From: Turnera subulata
Lineage: Eukaryota > Streptophyta > Magnoliopsida > Malpighiales > Passifloraceae
NCBI GenBank assembly: GCA_028386065.3
Contig: JAKUCV010003066.1
Location: 18,206-82,205 of the forward strand
DNA length: 64,000 nucleotides
Reading direction: 5' to 3'
Every line of letters starts with the position of its first letter. Position 1 is the stretch's first letter. This document shows, one piece after another, positions 22,572-33,009 of this stretch. The notes under the pieces were generated by a model that saw nothing but the letters and a program-made list of their open reading frames with translations, was not told the DNA's origin and ran no database searches. The position numbers and the translations under genes are program-made.

Positions 22572-24984
22572 TTACTTGTTTAAACATATGTATGAGAACC
22601 ATTCTTCTTTGAATGTTCTCCAGTTATGGATCTGTTTTTGCAATAATAATATGCATGTTTACTTTGAGCCTTTTCTATTTATTATCTCATTTACGCCCAC
22701 AGGCACAAATAATTATACTGTCTTATTCGCTTCAGGGAATAAATCTGAGTCAATTCATTTGGGATCCATAATAATTCATTTTATTACTGGGGGTGTCTGT
22801 ACTCGCGTAAATATACGATCTTCTAGATCATATTAAAACATGTGTTCTTCAGGAACATATTCGAATTTATGCTCTTCTGGAGCGTGTTAATCATTTTTTT
22901 ATTTCGAGATGTCATAATATGTTATATTGGCATCCACACACATATAATTCTCCCCCTGTGGATGTCAATTTTGCATTGTCTTTGAGACTAATGCTTCAGG
23001 CATTATTCTAAGAAACAATTATAAAGTACTGAAAAGTAAAAAAAATAAATTGCAATGCGTAATAATTTAAACTGAACATAAAAATAAATTGAATATAAAA
23101 TGAATTGTGAAGCAAGTATAATATCCACCTTCTGGTGGTCATATAATTGCCATCTTCTGGTGGTAATAATGTTTATTTTCGATTTTTCTTTGAATGATCT
23201 TCAGGATCTTTTAAACGGTAAGACTTCCAGTCTTTGTTGTATTTTTCTTTTCCCGAGTCTTCTGGACTCTTACATTTAGTCTTTCGGACTATTCTCATTT
23301 AAATGCATTTTCACATTTAATGCCCATTATAAATTTCTTCCGGAAATTTTATGGGCCTCAAATTCAAATAACATAATTGAATATATAAATGCTTAATTAA
23401 AATAAATAAGCAAGGGGTCTTATATTAATTACCCCAAGTAAAGTAAATGGTAGGAAATTAAAATAATGGGCCTAGTACGAGCCCATAAGTAAAATTAAAG
23501 ACGAGAAAATTAAATACAATGGGCCCTATTATAGCCCAATTAAAAATAAATGGCTGGAAATTAAATGCAATGGGCCTTATACGAGCCCAATTAAAACGTA
23601 AAGAAATAGGCGGCTTAGCCGGCCATGAAATGAATAATGGGCCTTTTTAATAGCCCAATTGGAATTTAAATAAAAACAGAAAGTATGCTTACTCGATAAA
23701 TCTTTCAGCAATAACATATATAATACGCTTATACGATAAAGGCGGCTTAGTCGGCCAATAAATATAATAAATATAACGGCCTTCTGGGCTTATATAACGG
23801 TCTTCCGGGCTTTGCCGGGAAAAATCCGAGGTTTCAAATTCCAGCCAAACACTTCTAGGTTTGCCGGGAAAAATTCGAGGCATCGGATTCCGGCCAAAAC
23901 ACTTCTGGGTTTGCCGGATTTCGGCCAAAACCACTATTCACGGTCGTCGGAAAATTACTATTCATCGTGCCGGATAATGTTACGAGGCATCAAAGTCCGG
24001 CCAAAATCACTATTCACGATCGCCGGAAAATTCTATTCACGGTCGCCGGAAATTTCTATTCATATGGCCAAAAAAAAAACACTGTTCACGAGGTCGAATT
24101 TACTATTCATTGCCGGATTCTGGCCAAACACAAAAATAAGTATAATAGCCTTCCGGGCTTGCTGAGAAAATCCCGAAATGCTAAATTTCGGCAATATAAA
24201 TTCTCTTTTTTTTTCTCTTTTCCTTTTTCTTTCTCTCAAATTTTTTTTCTCTCTTTTTCTTTTTCTTTCTCTCCTTTTCTTTTCCTTTTTTTCTTTTCTC
24301 TTGTTTTCCACCCTTTTTTTTTTTTTTGAAGGGCCGGGCCGTGAACAGTACCGACCCAATCTTTTTCTTTTTTTTTGCAGTGGGCCGAATAGTCACAGCC
24401 CAAGTCCATAACTATTCCCGGCCCAGGACAAAAAAAAAACAAGCCCAGGCGAACCAGGCCCGCGACCCGTCGGGTCAGCCTGACCCATCCGGGTCGTCTT
24501 ATCCACCTCGCGGGTCGCTCGCTGTGACGAGTTGCAGGTGGCGGCGGTGACGACGAACGGCGAGGCGCGAGGGAGGAAGGAGGGGCGGCGACCCATCTGG
24601 TGCTCGCAGTGACGCCTGCCGGTGGCTGCAGGTGCGGCAGCGGGAAGAACAAGGGAGGAAGACCCGACGGATTAAGTGGGTCGTCGACTTGGCAGTCGGG
24701 TCTTCTGCTCCTGACGGCGCGTCGGCGGCGGAAAACGACCGGAGAAGACGGCGTCGAGGTCGCGATGGTATGGGCGACCTGATGGTGGTGGTGGTGTTTG
24801 GAGAATCGGCCCGGAACTCTAAACGATGAACAGTAACGTCATGGGTGGCTTACTGTTCATCTTGTTCGTTTTTCTGCATTTTTTTTCTGCTCCAGTATTT
24901 TTTTTCTCTGCCTGAAAACATGCACTGGAAATCGTCTTGCTCGGGGTAGAAGACGATCGTGCTGATAACGTGTTATAAATAACA
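22572..24984. other. Copia leader region: GC-rich and repeat-rich, no gene
   Basis: 23780-24070 holds short repeats of the type ttgccggaaaattc and cactattcac. 24180-24340 is a pyrimidine-rich block. 24340-24830 is GC-rich, unlike everything near it. Open frames here have low-complexity products (runs of K/R/E or S/F) and I reject them. Confidence 0.55.
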
Positions 24985-25159
24985 TGGTTTTGGAAGAAAA
25001 ATTTGGTGAAGAAAGGATTAGGGAAGGAGAAGAGAAGAAGCAGAAAATAGGGAGAAGGCACGGTTCATCATCGCATTCTTTTATTCCATGGACAAATATA
25101 TATATATACAGAGTGTTAGGTATAACAGTGACTAACAGTGGCTCCACGTTTTTATAACA

Positions 25160-26600
25160 TTTTTTTTCATTTCTTGCTCCTTTTCTTTTTTTTTCCTTTT
25201 TTTATCATTTTTGATATAAAATTTTCTATTTTATTCTCTTTAGGGAAAAGAAATAGAAAAATAAAATTGTTGAATGGTTAAGATACTGCCACGTGTCATT
25301 CATCCCTGCGTTCCGTTAAATCATCTAACTGAAACCTAACCTTTTTAACGAAGGGGGTTAATTGAATTAAATTAGGAATTCAGGTGGTCATTTGATGAAA
25401 ACAAAAGTTCAAGGGGTGAGTCAAAAATAAATCGGAATTCAAGGGGTCAAAATGTAATTAATCCATTGGGCCGTTTACTCAAAGTCTTCACGCGGTGTAA
25501 ATAAACACACTAATGGGCTGATGTTGGTTGGTTGCTTGCGTGGAAGTTGCGTCCACTTTGCAAGTATGTATGCTTGTATGTAGTACCTTTTTTTTGGACA
25601 ATTTTTTGAGTAGAATGGACCCAAATTGCACTTACTCACTGAGTTTCTTTCTAATTAATGGAATTAACTCAAAATTGATTTCCTTATTTGATCCAAAACC
25701 TATACCTATATATGAAATGAAACAGAGGTTCATCATACATTAGGTGTCATCTGTAACAAACTTTACACATTGCAATACATAATGGTGCTTTGCTACACAC
25801 TTTAAAGAGAGTCATGTGAAGCACCTTAGAACATCATGAGCTGATGAGTGTATGCATGCCATTCTCCGTCCAGGTCCTAGAGTTGCCATGTGAAGCACCT
25901 TAGAACCTAATGGAAGAATGAATAATAAAGTTGGCGATAAACAAAGCCCCCATTTTCTCTTCCAAGTTCCAATGTATCATCAGTTCAGCGCTTGGTTTGC
26001 TTGACATCTTCAACGTGGAACATAAGCTGCAAAAATTATATCATGTTTTCAGACAAATACAGCAAATACAACCGATGACCACATGTTTTACCGAGTGATG
26101 ATCAACTCATCGTCGTGCCATTTGGGGGAGTGAAACGCCCAAAGATATGCTAGAATAATATGCTGACGATCAAAGCAAAATAAAATAAAAATTCTTTAGC
26201 TCTTAAATGTCAGAAACTTAAAATTTTGTAAAATGCAATCAATGTGCAAATCCAACTGACATTAGCTTAATTGGGCCAGCAAGTGCAAGGAATTGTTCGT
26301 AGAGGCTTGAAAATTGAGGCTTTAGTGCAATTTATTCTTGAGCAGGTAAGCTAATATGTGCTTCTGAATTACATCTCTCTCTCTCTCTCTGTTATTATGC
26401 CTTTTAATCGATAAATATTCTTAATTAACATGTGAGAAGTTAATATTTCAACTGGCAAATTTGACGGACAAGAATATTCTTGTAAGTTTCTTAGCTTGTC
26501 AATTTGTGCCTCTTTGGATGAACTGTTATCAACTACACGACTCTATTATGAAATAACTTGCTCAAATGTGTCATCTTTATAGATCAGCCCACTACCCTGC
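25160..26600. other. Intergenic
   Basis: No gene seen. 25290-25470 (cacgtgtcattcatccctgcg to aaggggtcaaaatgtaatt) has the look of a terminal repeat of a MULE/MITE, but its partner is not visible. A (CT)n run lies at about 26372-26390. Confidence 0.4.
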
Positions 26601-26690
26601 ATTCCTTGCTTCTTTTCATATATATATATGCTAGTCCGTGTCCATATGGAAGACTGGGTTAAAGATGGAAGTGTAATATTTTTCTTTCAG

Positions 26691-27041
26691 GGGGCTTCCA
26701 AAAACCTCAATCTGATGGAATGGGACAAAGTTTGGACAATTAACAAGAAGATTATTGATCCTATGTGTCCTAGACATACAGCCGTCATTGAGGATCGCCC
26801 TGTATTGCTGACCTTGACTAATGGCCCCGAGAAACCATTTGTTCCCATAATCCCAAGACATAAGAAGCATGAGGGTGCTGGAGAGAAGGCCACAACTTAC
26901 ACAAAGAGTATTTGGCTAGATCAAGCCGATGCCCTGTCAGTCTCTGCAAATGAAGAGGTCACACTGATGGACTGGGGAAATGCCATTATTACTGAAATTG
27001 GAAAGGACCAAGATGCATGGAAATGTCACACAGTTGACTAA
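26691..27041 (+). pseudogene. Glutamyl-tRNA synthetase (cytosolic) exon fragment, copy 1
   Basis: Reads GASKNLNLMEWDKVWTINKK, then CPRHTAVIEDRPVLLTL, KPFVPIIPRHKK and VTLMDWGNAIITEIGKD, characteristic of the class-Ic GluRS C-terminal half in plants. It is preceded by a pyrimidine-rich 3' splice site (tttttctttcag/GGGGCTTCC), so the copy came through DNA, not RNA. No catalytic HIGH or KMSKS region is present. Ends at TAG-like stop after HTVD. Confidence 0.85.
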
Positions 27042-27139
27042 CTGGGAGTATATATATGCTAGTCCGTGTCAATATGTAAGACTGGGTTATTTTGTCCCAT
27101 GGAATTCCATCTTCTTGAAGTGTAATATTTTTCTTTCAG

Positions 27140-27566
27140 GGGGCTTCCAAAAACCTCAATCTGATGGAATGGGACAAACTTTGGACGATTAACAAGAAGA
27201 TTATTGATCATGTGTGTCCTGGACATACTGCCGTCATTGAGGAACGCCCTGTACTGCTGACCTTGACTAATGGCCCCGAGAAACCATTTGTTCGCATAAT
27301 CCCAAGGCATAAGAAGCATGAGGGTGCTGGAGAGAAGGCCACAACTTACACAAAGAGTATTTGGCTAGATCAAGCCGATGCCTTGTCAGTCTCTGCAAAT
27401 GAAGAGGCCACACTGATGGACTGGGGAAGTGTCATTATTACTGAAATTGGAAAGGACCAAGATGCATGGAAATGTAACACAGTTGACTGGATGGAGTATT
27501 GCATCTTGAAGGATCTGTGAAGACCACAAAGTTGAAACTTACCTGGCTGGCTTAAACAACTGAGCT
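27140..27566 (+). pseudogene. Glutamyl-tRNA synthetase exon fragment, copy 2
   Basis: Tandem repeat of copy 1, offset 428-449 bp, with the same splice acceptor. It extends further: after TVDWM the frame shifts, and GVLHLEGSVKTTKLKLTWLA continues in another frame to TAA. The two copies differ at scattered bases (for example PFVP against PFVR), so the duplication is not brand new. Confidence 0.85.
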
Positions 27567-27599
27567 AGTTAACCTCAACCTCGTGGAGTTTGATTATCT

Positions 27600-30066
27600 G
27601 ATCACAAATTAAAGAAGAAGGTAAATACTATTCATTGGATGCTAAATGTTATATCTCTGGAACTGAATATTGCATGTTGGGAGCTCATTCATTGGCCTTT
27701 GATTGTATTCTTTTCACAAACTGGGTACTTTAAATATATGGCTGACATGAAATACGTGCAACTGTATTTGATTTTAAAGTCAACAATACGTTATGGTTGC
27801 CTGTTTTGTTTATGTCGTGAATAGCCTAAAGTGAGCGAGAGTGAGAACCAAAATGCCCTTTGTTTCTGCTTTTACCATGAAAGTAATTGGTGAGTTGGAT
27901 ATGCTTCATGCTTTAAGGAATAGGTGTACCAAGGAAAATCATTTTTTTTCCATGTTGGCATGACTTGTTTGATTATAGCTAATGTTAATCACTTGAATTG
28001 TTAATATGTGAAAATAACCATTCCAAATTTAACTTGCATGCAGCTGGAAGAAGGAGAGAGTTTCCTTGATTTTTGTTCCAAAGCAACCGCCCAATCCTTC
28101 CCCACCAACTGGCAACCTGTTCACACTTCCAACAGAAACAAATGAATTATTAGAGATTCAAAAAAAAAAAAAAGGGAAAAGGGCTAATAGAGAATGATGA
28201 AAGGGTAGAGATGCAACAAGATAAGACGACCTACCTTATTGGTTAATTCATAAACAATTCAAGGAAGGCTCTTCATCTTTACCGCAAGAAAATAGCAGAA
28301 AAACATAGCCAGTCAGCTACCACACATTACCATCTCGCATCTTCAAAGCTGAAAATTAAGCTCTAAGTTAGAGATACACAATAATGAATGGTAATGAGAG
28401 AGTGAAATGCACGATTGATAAATTCTTCCTACTTACTTTGATACTTGTTTGGTTGCAGGTTGAAATATTTAGAATCTAACATTTACGGAAAAATTAAGAT
28501 TGATATCTTATACATAGAAAAGAGTTTTATGTTTTTGTCTGCTCTCTTTGTCCGTAAGAACATCATCACCATTCACATTACTTGTAACAGGATTTACTTC
28601 CAAACTGGTTTATCCCAAAAATCCAGATGACTACAGACAGATTCCTTAAAACCAACAAAAATTAAATTTTAGAGGCAAAACGTGAATCTGCAACCACATA
28701 TAGTGCCCAAATTAAAAACTTCCTCTTAAGAACATGTGAGGATGCTATTTTACGAATGCTTTTTGTTCTCATAAAAAAAGCATGCATCTTATTAAATACA
28801 TACATGGAACGTTATTTGTTTTGGGTTGGGTCATTTCATCAAATATTTGGAGAAAACCAAACCAATTGACTCCCAATCTTGTCATTCAATCCTCTTGGAT
28901 TGGTATTACTAATTACTTATCAGCCTCAAACGCTATAAGAGATATATCGACATATGTATATTCCCAGGAACAATCTTTTTTTGGAAAAAAAAAGAGGAAG
29001 GAAATATGATTGTTTTCTACTACTTCAGATTGTGACAAATAAAAGCATATATAAACTAATATCAACAGGAGCACTATTGCTCTTGGTTGTGCTCCCCGTG
29101 ATTTTTTTCTGCATATTGTAAGAAGACTAACATCATAATGAACAATATCAACTCTAAATCCGCCTTAATTGGTTCATACAAGGAGGGGGCCGTAGATATG
29201 GTGCTGAGGGCCACGCCAAGAGAAAGGCTAGACTTGACGAGATTCACAGTGTTTATTTTTTTTTTTTGAGCAACGAGATTCACAATGTTAGATGGAGTCA
29301 ATCATATTTTTTCCCCCTTAATAAATTTACCTCAATTATTTTTTTTTTGTTTACGTTACACATGGTGAGGGATTGTTTCTTTGCCTAATGCCGATTTTAC
29401 GCATACACGTGGATTTGAATGCAAGTCGTCGCCTAATCAGAATCGCTTACCACTTAGACCAACTAAGTGGCTTACCCAACATTGCTATAATCTCAGTCTT
29501 TTAAATTACTTGGATGAGTTAGTCACACGTTTTCCAATAGTCCCATGTTTTACTTAGTGGTAGGCCCTTGATGAAGAGGTATTCCCACCAAAGGAGAATA
29601 AAGAGTTTATCTATCATCAACTCAGAATAAAGTGTTTTACTTAGTTTTTTAAATTACCATGGTGGCGCTTGAAATGGTGTATCGCTAATGGTAATTTTCA
29701 GCTAAAATAAACGTTGAAGTTTGTTGAATAAATAAAACTATATTCGAAAGAAATCAGTAAAAGGAATTAATGCGAGAAATGACCAATTCCTTTGCTGAAA
29801 CCTGATTCTTCTTGTAGCATTACTTGCTTCTTTTTTTTTCTAGTTAGAAGACCTGCATATCTAATTTGAACTAATTAAGTCACCAAATGCTCCCTTTTTG
29901 TCAGCTAGCAGTCTTATGTATTTTACTTAATTTAGTGACGCAACAAGAAGCTTGTTGCTCATTGATACTCTTATGTCAAAAGCACAAGAAGGGTGAGGTC
30001 TCGGGTTGGGATCTCACCTTTATTTGACTAGTATAAAAGGAAAAGAATTCTTTAACGGATGACCGC
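27600..30066. other. Intergenic, third copy of CNL downstream and flank modules
   Basis: 28070-28760 resembles the CNL 3' flank (8250-8900). 28770-30066 resembles 14600-15130 and 16180-17530, including the SINE-like copy at 29945-30035 and the tRNA-like stretch at 29400-29470. No LRR tail remains in this copy and no gene is visible. Confidence 0.5.
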
Positions 30067-30618
30067 TAAAAAAGTTTTTCTTGTCCCTTCACTTTTTTGT
30101 TTTCGCATTTGTTGTCCCTCTTCCTTTTTTTTCACTCAACTTGTCCCTCAACTCATGAATTACCGGGTCACCTTGTCCTTCTTACCCCCAATAGTCGGTT
30201 GATACATGTGAGGCTGACACGTGTCCGTGGGGGCCCACTTCAGCTGATTCTATTTTTTTTCTCTTTCTTCCCTATTTTCTATTTTTCAAAAATCCTTTTT
30301 ATGTTTTATTATATTAATTTTTACAATAAATAGTTCTTTTTTCTCCTCTTTTTTTTTTTACTCTCTTCTTCTTCACCGGTCTCTACTCACCGGTCTTCTA
30401 CTTCACCTTCTTTTTTCTTCTTCATTCCTATTCTTTTTTCTTCTCTCCCTCTTCATCCATTGTCCAACAAAACGGTTCAATCCCAACCCTAGGCTTCTGC
30501 TCCCTCCTTCACCCCACCGCCACTGTGAACTGGTGGCTCGGATTTGGGTGGAAGATCTGTATAGAAAGAAAGGAACCAGTCCCTCTCCGGCTAATGCTCC
30601 TCCTCCTCCTTCCCCGGC

Positions 30619-30990
30619 GGGAAGCTCCTCTTCCAGAGCGACCTCGACATCGCCTCCCTTTCCAACCACCTCCACGACCTCGACTTGCTCCTCCGATTCG
30701 GCGTCCTCCACCAGTCCGGCGCCATCGTCCTCTCCCACCCCGCCCCCGGCTCCGACAAGGACGACCTCATCTTCTTCATCCACGACCTCTTCACACGCCT
30801 CCAAATCGGCGACGTCGAGTTCAAGAGGAAAGCTTTGGAGCCGCCGCTCAAGGTACTCAACGACGATGAGAAGTCCGCCTCTCTAGTCGCCAAGAAAGGT
30901 AACGTAGGGTACTTGATCGGTTTGCTAGATTTCAACAACTACCACTTCTCCATTCGCGAGCAGGCGGTCACCGCCGTGTCCATCCTGATG
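30619..30990 (+). pseudogene. Captured ARM-repeat gene fragment
   Basis: Reads GKLLFQSDLDIASLSNHL, GVLHQSGAIVLSHPAPGS, DLFTRLQIGDVEFKRKALE and GNVGYLIGLLDF, the N-terminal part and first armadillo repeat of a plant ARM-repeat protein. The region is GC-rich compared with its surroundings. It is fused in frame to the eIF3e piece at CAG 30991. Confidence 0.75.
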
Positions 30991-31700
30991 CAGTACAATC
31001 TCCAGATGCTTCATGACCGTTACCAGGTCTCTCCCTTTTTTTCTTAATTTCTCAATGTTTCTTTTTTTTTTATTTTGCTTGTATTGTCTCCTCATTTTTG
31101 CATTGCATCGTGGGTCTATGGATTTATTTCTTGATGATGATGCTTCTTTTTGGTATTTTTGTATTCATTTATTTCCTTTAATTGTGGGAATAAGGGGGAG
31201 TTGAAATCTGGTTCTGATATTGGGTATTTATTTTGGGTTATGAGAGAGAAGTAATAACATGTTTTCTCCTCTCATCCAGATTGGTCCGAAGCAGAATGAA
31301 GCGTTGTATCAGTACGCCAAGTTTCAGTTTGAATGTGGTAACTACTCTGGTGCTTCTGATTATCTGTATCACTACAGGGCCTTGTGCACTAACAACGAGA
31401 GAAGTCTTAGTGCATTATGGAGAAAGTTGGCAGCTGAGATTCTGATGCAGAACTGGGATATTGCTCTTGATGAGCTTAACCGCTTGAAGGAAATCATTGA
31501 TTCCAAGGTTTGTTCTGCAACTTTTTTTGTTGTGGTTTTCTTCCTCTTTAATGTCTTGTTTGCCTTTTCTGTCGGCTCTTTCTTCGCCATTGAATCAGGT
31601 GCAGAGTAGAGTTTGGTTGATGCATTGGAGCCTATTCATCTTTTTCAACAATGACAATGGAAGAACACATATTATTGACTTGTTTAATCAAGACAAGTAC
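30991..31700 (+). pseudogene. Captured eIF3e (INT6) gene fragment, introns kept
   Basis: YNLQMLHDRYQ, intron 31027-31279 (gt..ag), [20 protein letters not shown] to LKEIIDSK (31280-31507), intron, then [16 protein letters not shown] and NGRTHIIDLFNQDKYL. This is a middle piece of translation initiation factor 3 subunit e. The kept introns show capture at DNA level. No start or C-terminal PCI domain. Confidence 0.88.
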
Positions 31701-31773
31701 TTGATCGGTTTTGCTTAATTTGTGGTTTTGCTTAGTTTGTGGGTTGATTTTGATGTGTTTGTGGGGAGTTCGT

Positions 31774-31848
31774 CGGTTGATGTATGCCAAGTGCGGGAAT
31801 ATAACGGATACCAGGAAGCTATTCGATGAAATGCCTGAGAGGGATGGG
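31774..31848 (+). pseudogene. Captured PPR fragment
   Basis: RLMYAKCGNITDTRKLFDEM followed by PERDGV, a single pentatricopeptide repeat of the PLS type. Too short to name the source gene. Confidence 0.7.
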
Positions 31849-32434
31849 GTGTTGTTTAAAGAAGCTTTGTTCATGATGAGGAGGCCTTAGTTTTGAAGAA
31901 GCTTTGTTCAAGATGGCGGTGTTGGTGTACACATGATGGAGCAGTGGAGAAGAGCTCTGGGGTGGGTGTTCGGTGTCTTGATTTCCTTTTATTTTTTTTC
32001 AATTTGTTAGCATTAATAAAAGGCTTGTCCCTAATTCAGATCTATTTATTTTTTATTTTTATTTTATTTTATTATATTTTAATGATAAACGTATTAAAGT
32101 TGCTCTTAATTGCTCTTGATTAATGATAAATGCAATTCAAGTTAAATTTCTTTTTTCTCTTCAATTTATTACAAAAATTAATATAATAAAACCTAATAAA
32201 GGATTTTAGGAAAATAAAAAATAGGAAAGAAAGAGAAAAAAGAAAAATAGAATCAGCTGAAGTGGGCCCCACGGATACGTGTCAGCGCCACAGCTCCCAA
32301 CCGGCTGCTGGGGGTCAAAAGGACATGGTGGCCCGGTAATTCAAGAGTTGAGGGACATGAAGAGTAAAAAAAAAGGAAGAGGAATAACAAATGCGAAAAT
32401 AAAAAAGTGAAGGGACAAGAAAATTTTTTTTACC

Positions 32435-33009
32435 ATATAATATAAAAAAGCAGCTTCTATCTCCCAGGATAAAATTGATAGCTCTGTTTTCGTTCTACTG
32501 CAAATAATTGATTTCAAAAGATAGATCTAATATCAATGGTACTAGTTTTCGGAAAATTTCGCCGGATAGTTTTAGGTCTATCATACTAAATTTTCTGGAA
32601 ATTCCAGAATCTGCTCAACATCGATCAACTCGATTTTAGAGGAAAAAAACTCAACATATGAAGAGGAAACAACACATTCTCGCTTGATGCTTCCACCTGG
32701 TTTCATTCACAATACAGAGCACCACACCTAAATAGAGGTTCATATACAACTTGCAAGCAATTGGCATATGCAAAACATGATTGCAGCCTTGGTTATCTAA
32801 ATATTCAGGTTTCCTAACCTGATCAAGATAATAACTCGGTCAAAGTAAATAATAAAATAACCATCAGAAAACACAATTTGCATCAAGACAGTTTTATCCT
32901 TTTTCAACATAAAATTCTATCACAGCTTCAAAAGCAACCCAATCCTTCTTTGCAGGAACTGGCAACCTGTTCACACTTCCAAAAGAACACAAATGAAGCA
33001 AACCCCAAA
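32435..33009. other. Flank module right of Pack-MULE
   Basis: Continues the paralogy to 17545-17760 and then to 15280-15500. No gene. Confidence 0.45.

Larger units (their letters stand above)
18247..25159 (-). mobile_element. Decayed Ty1/copia element (Tork-like layout)
   Basis: Read on the minus strand: 5' LTR 25159 to 24985 (starts TGTTATAAAAACGTGG, ends CTTCCAAAACCA), then an internal start with AACACGTTATCAGCACG. 3' LTR starts at 19294 (TGTTAAAAAAACGTGG) after purine tract CCAAGGAGGAG and ends at 18247. The LTRs are about 175 bp once the MITE is taken out. Between them only worn pol remains, while 22.6-24.9 kb is leader/gag-region sequence with no open frame. No clear target-site duplication. 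Confidence 0.75.
30067..32434 (+). mobile_element. Pack-MULE-like element with captured host gene fragments
   Basis: About 2.37 kb bounded by long terminal inverted repeats of roughly 265 bp (30075-30338 and 32160-32434; shared core ttgtcccttcac and acttcagctgattct), by eye about 85% alike. Between them lie fragments of three unrelated genes and no transposase. The same flanks join directly at about 17530, giving an empty paralogous site. The 9-bp target duplication expected of a MULE cannot be recognised any more. Confidence 0.82.

Noticed and set aside
24060..24652. Several overlapping open frames with K/R/E-, S/F- or P-rich products
   Set aside because: They come from a pyrimidine-rich block and a GC-rich leader. 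Composition is low-complexity and frames overlap on both strands.
30403..30938. Minus-strand frames of 115-133 codons opposite the ARM fragment
   Set aside because: Mirror frames of GC-rich codons of the captured ARM sequence; E/V/G-rich composition.
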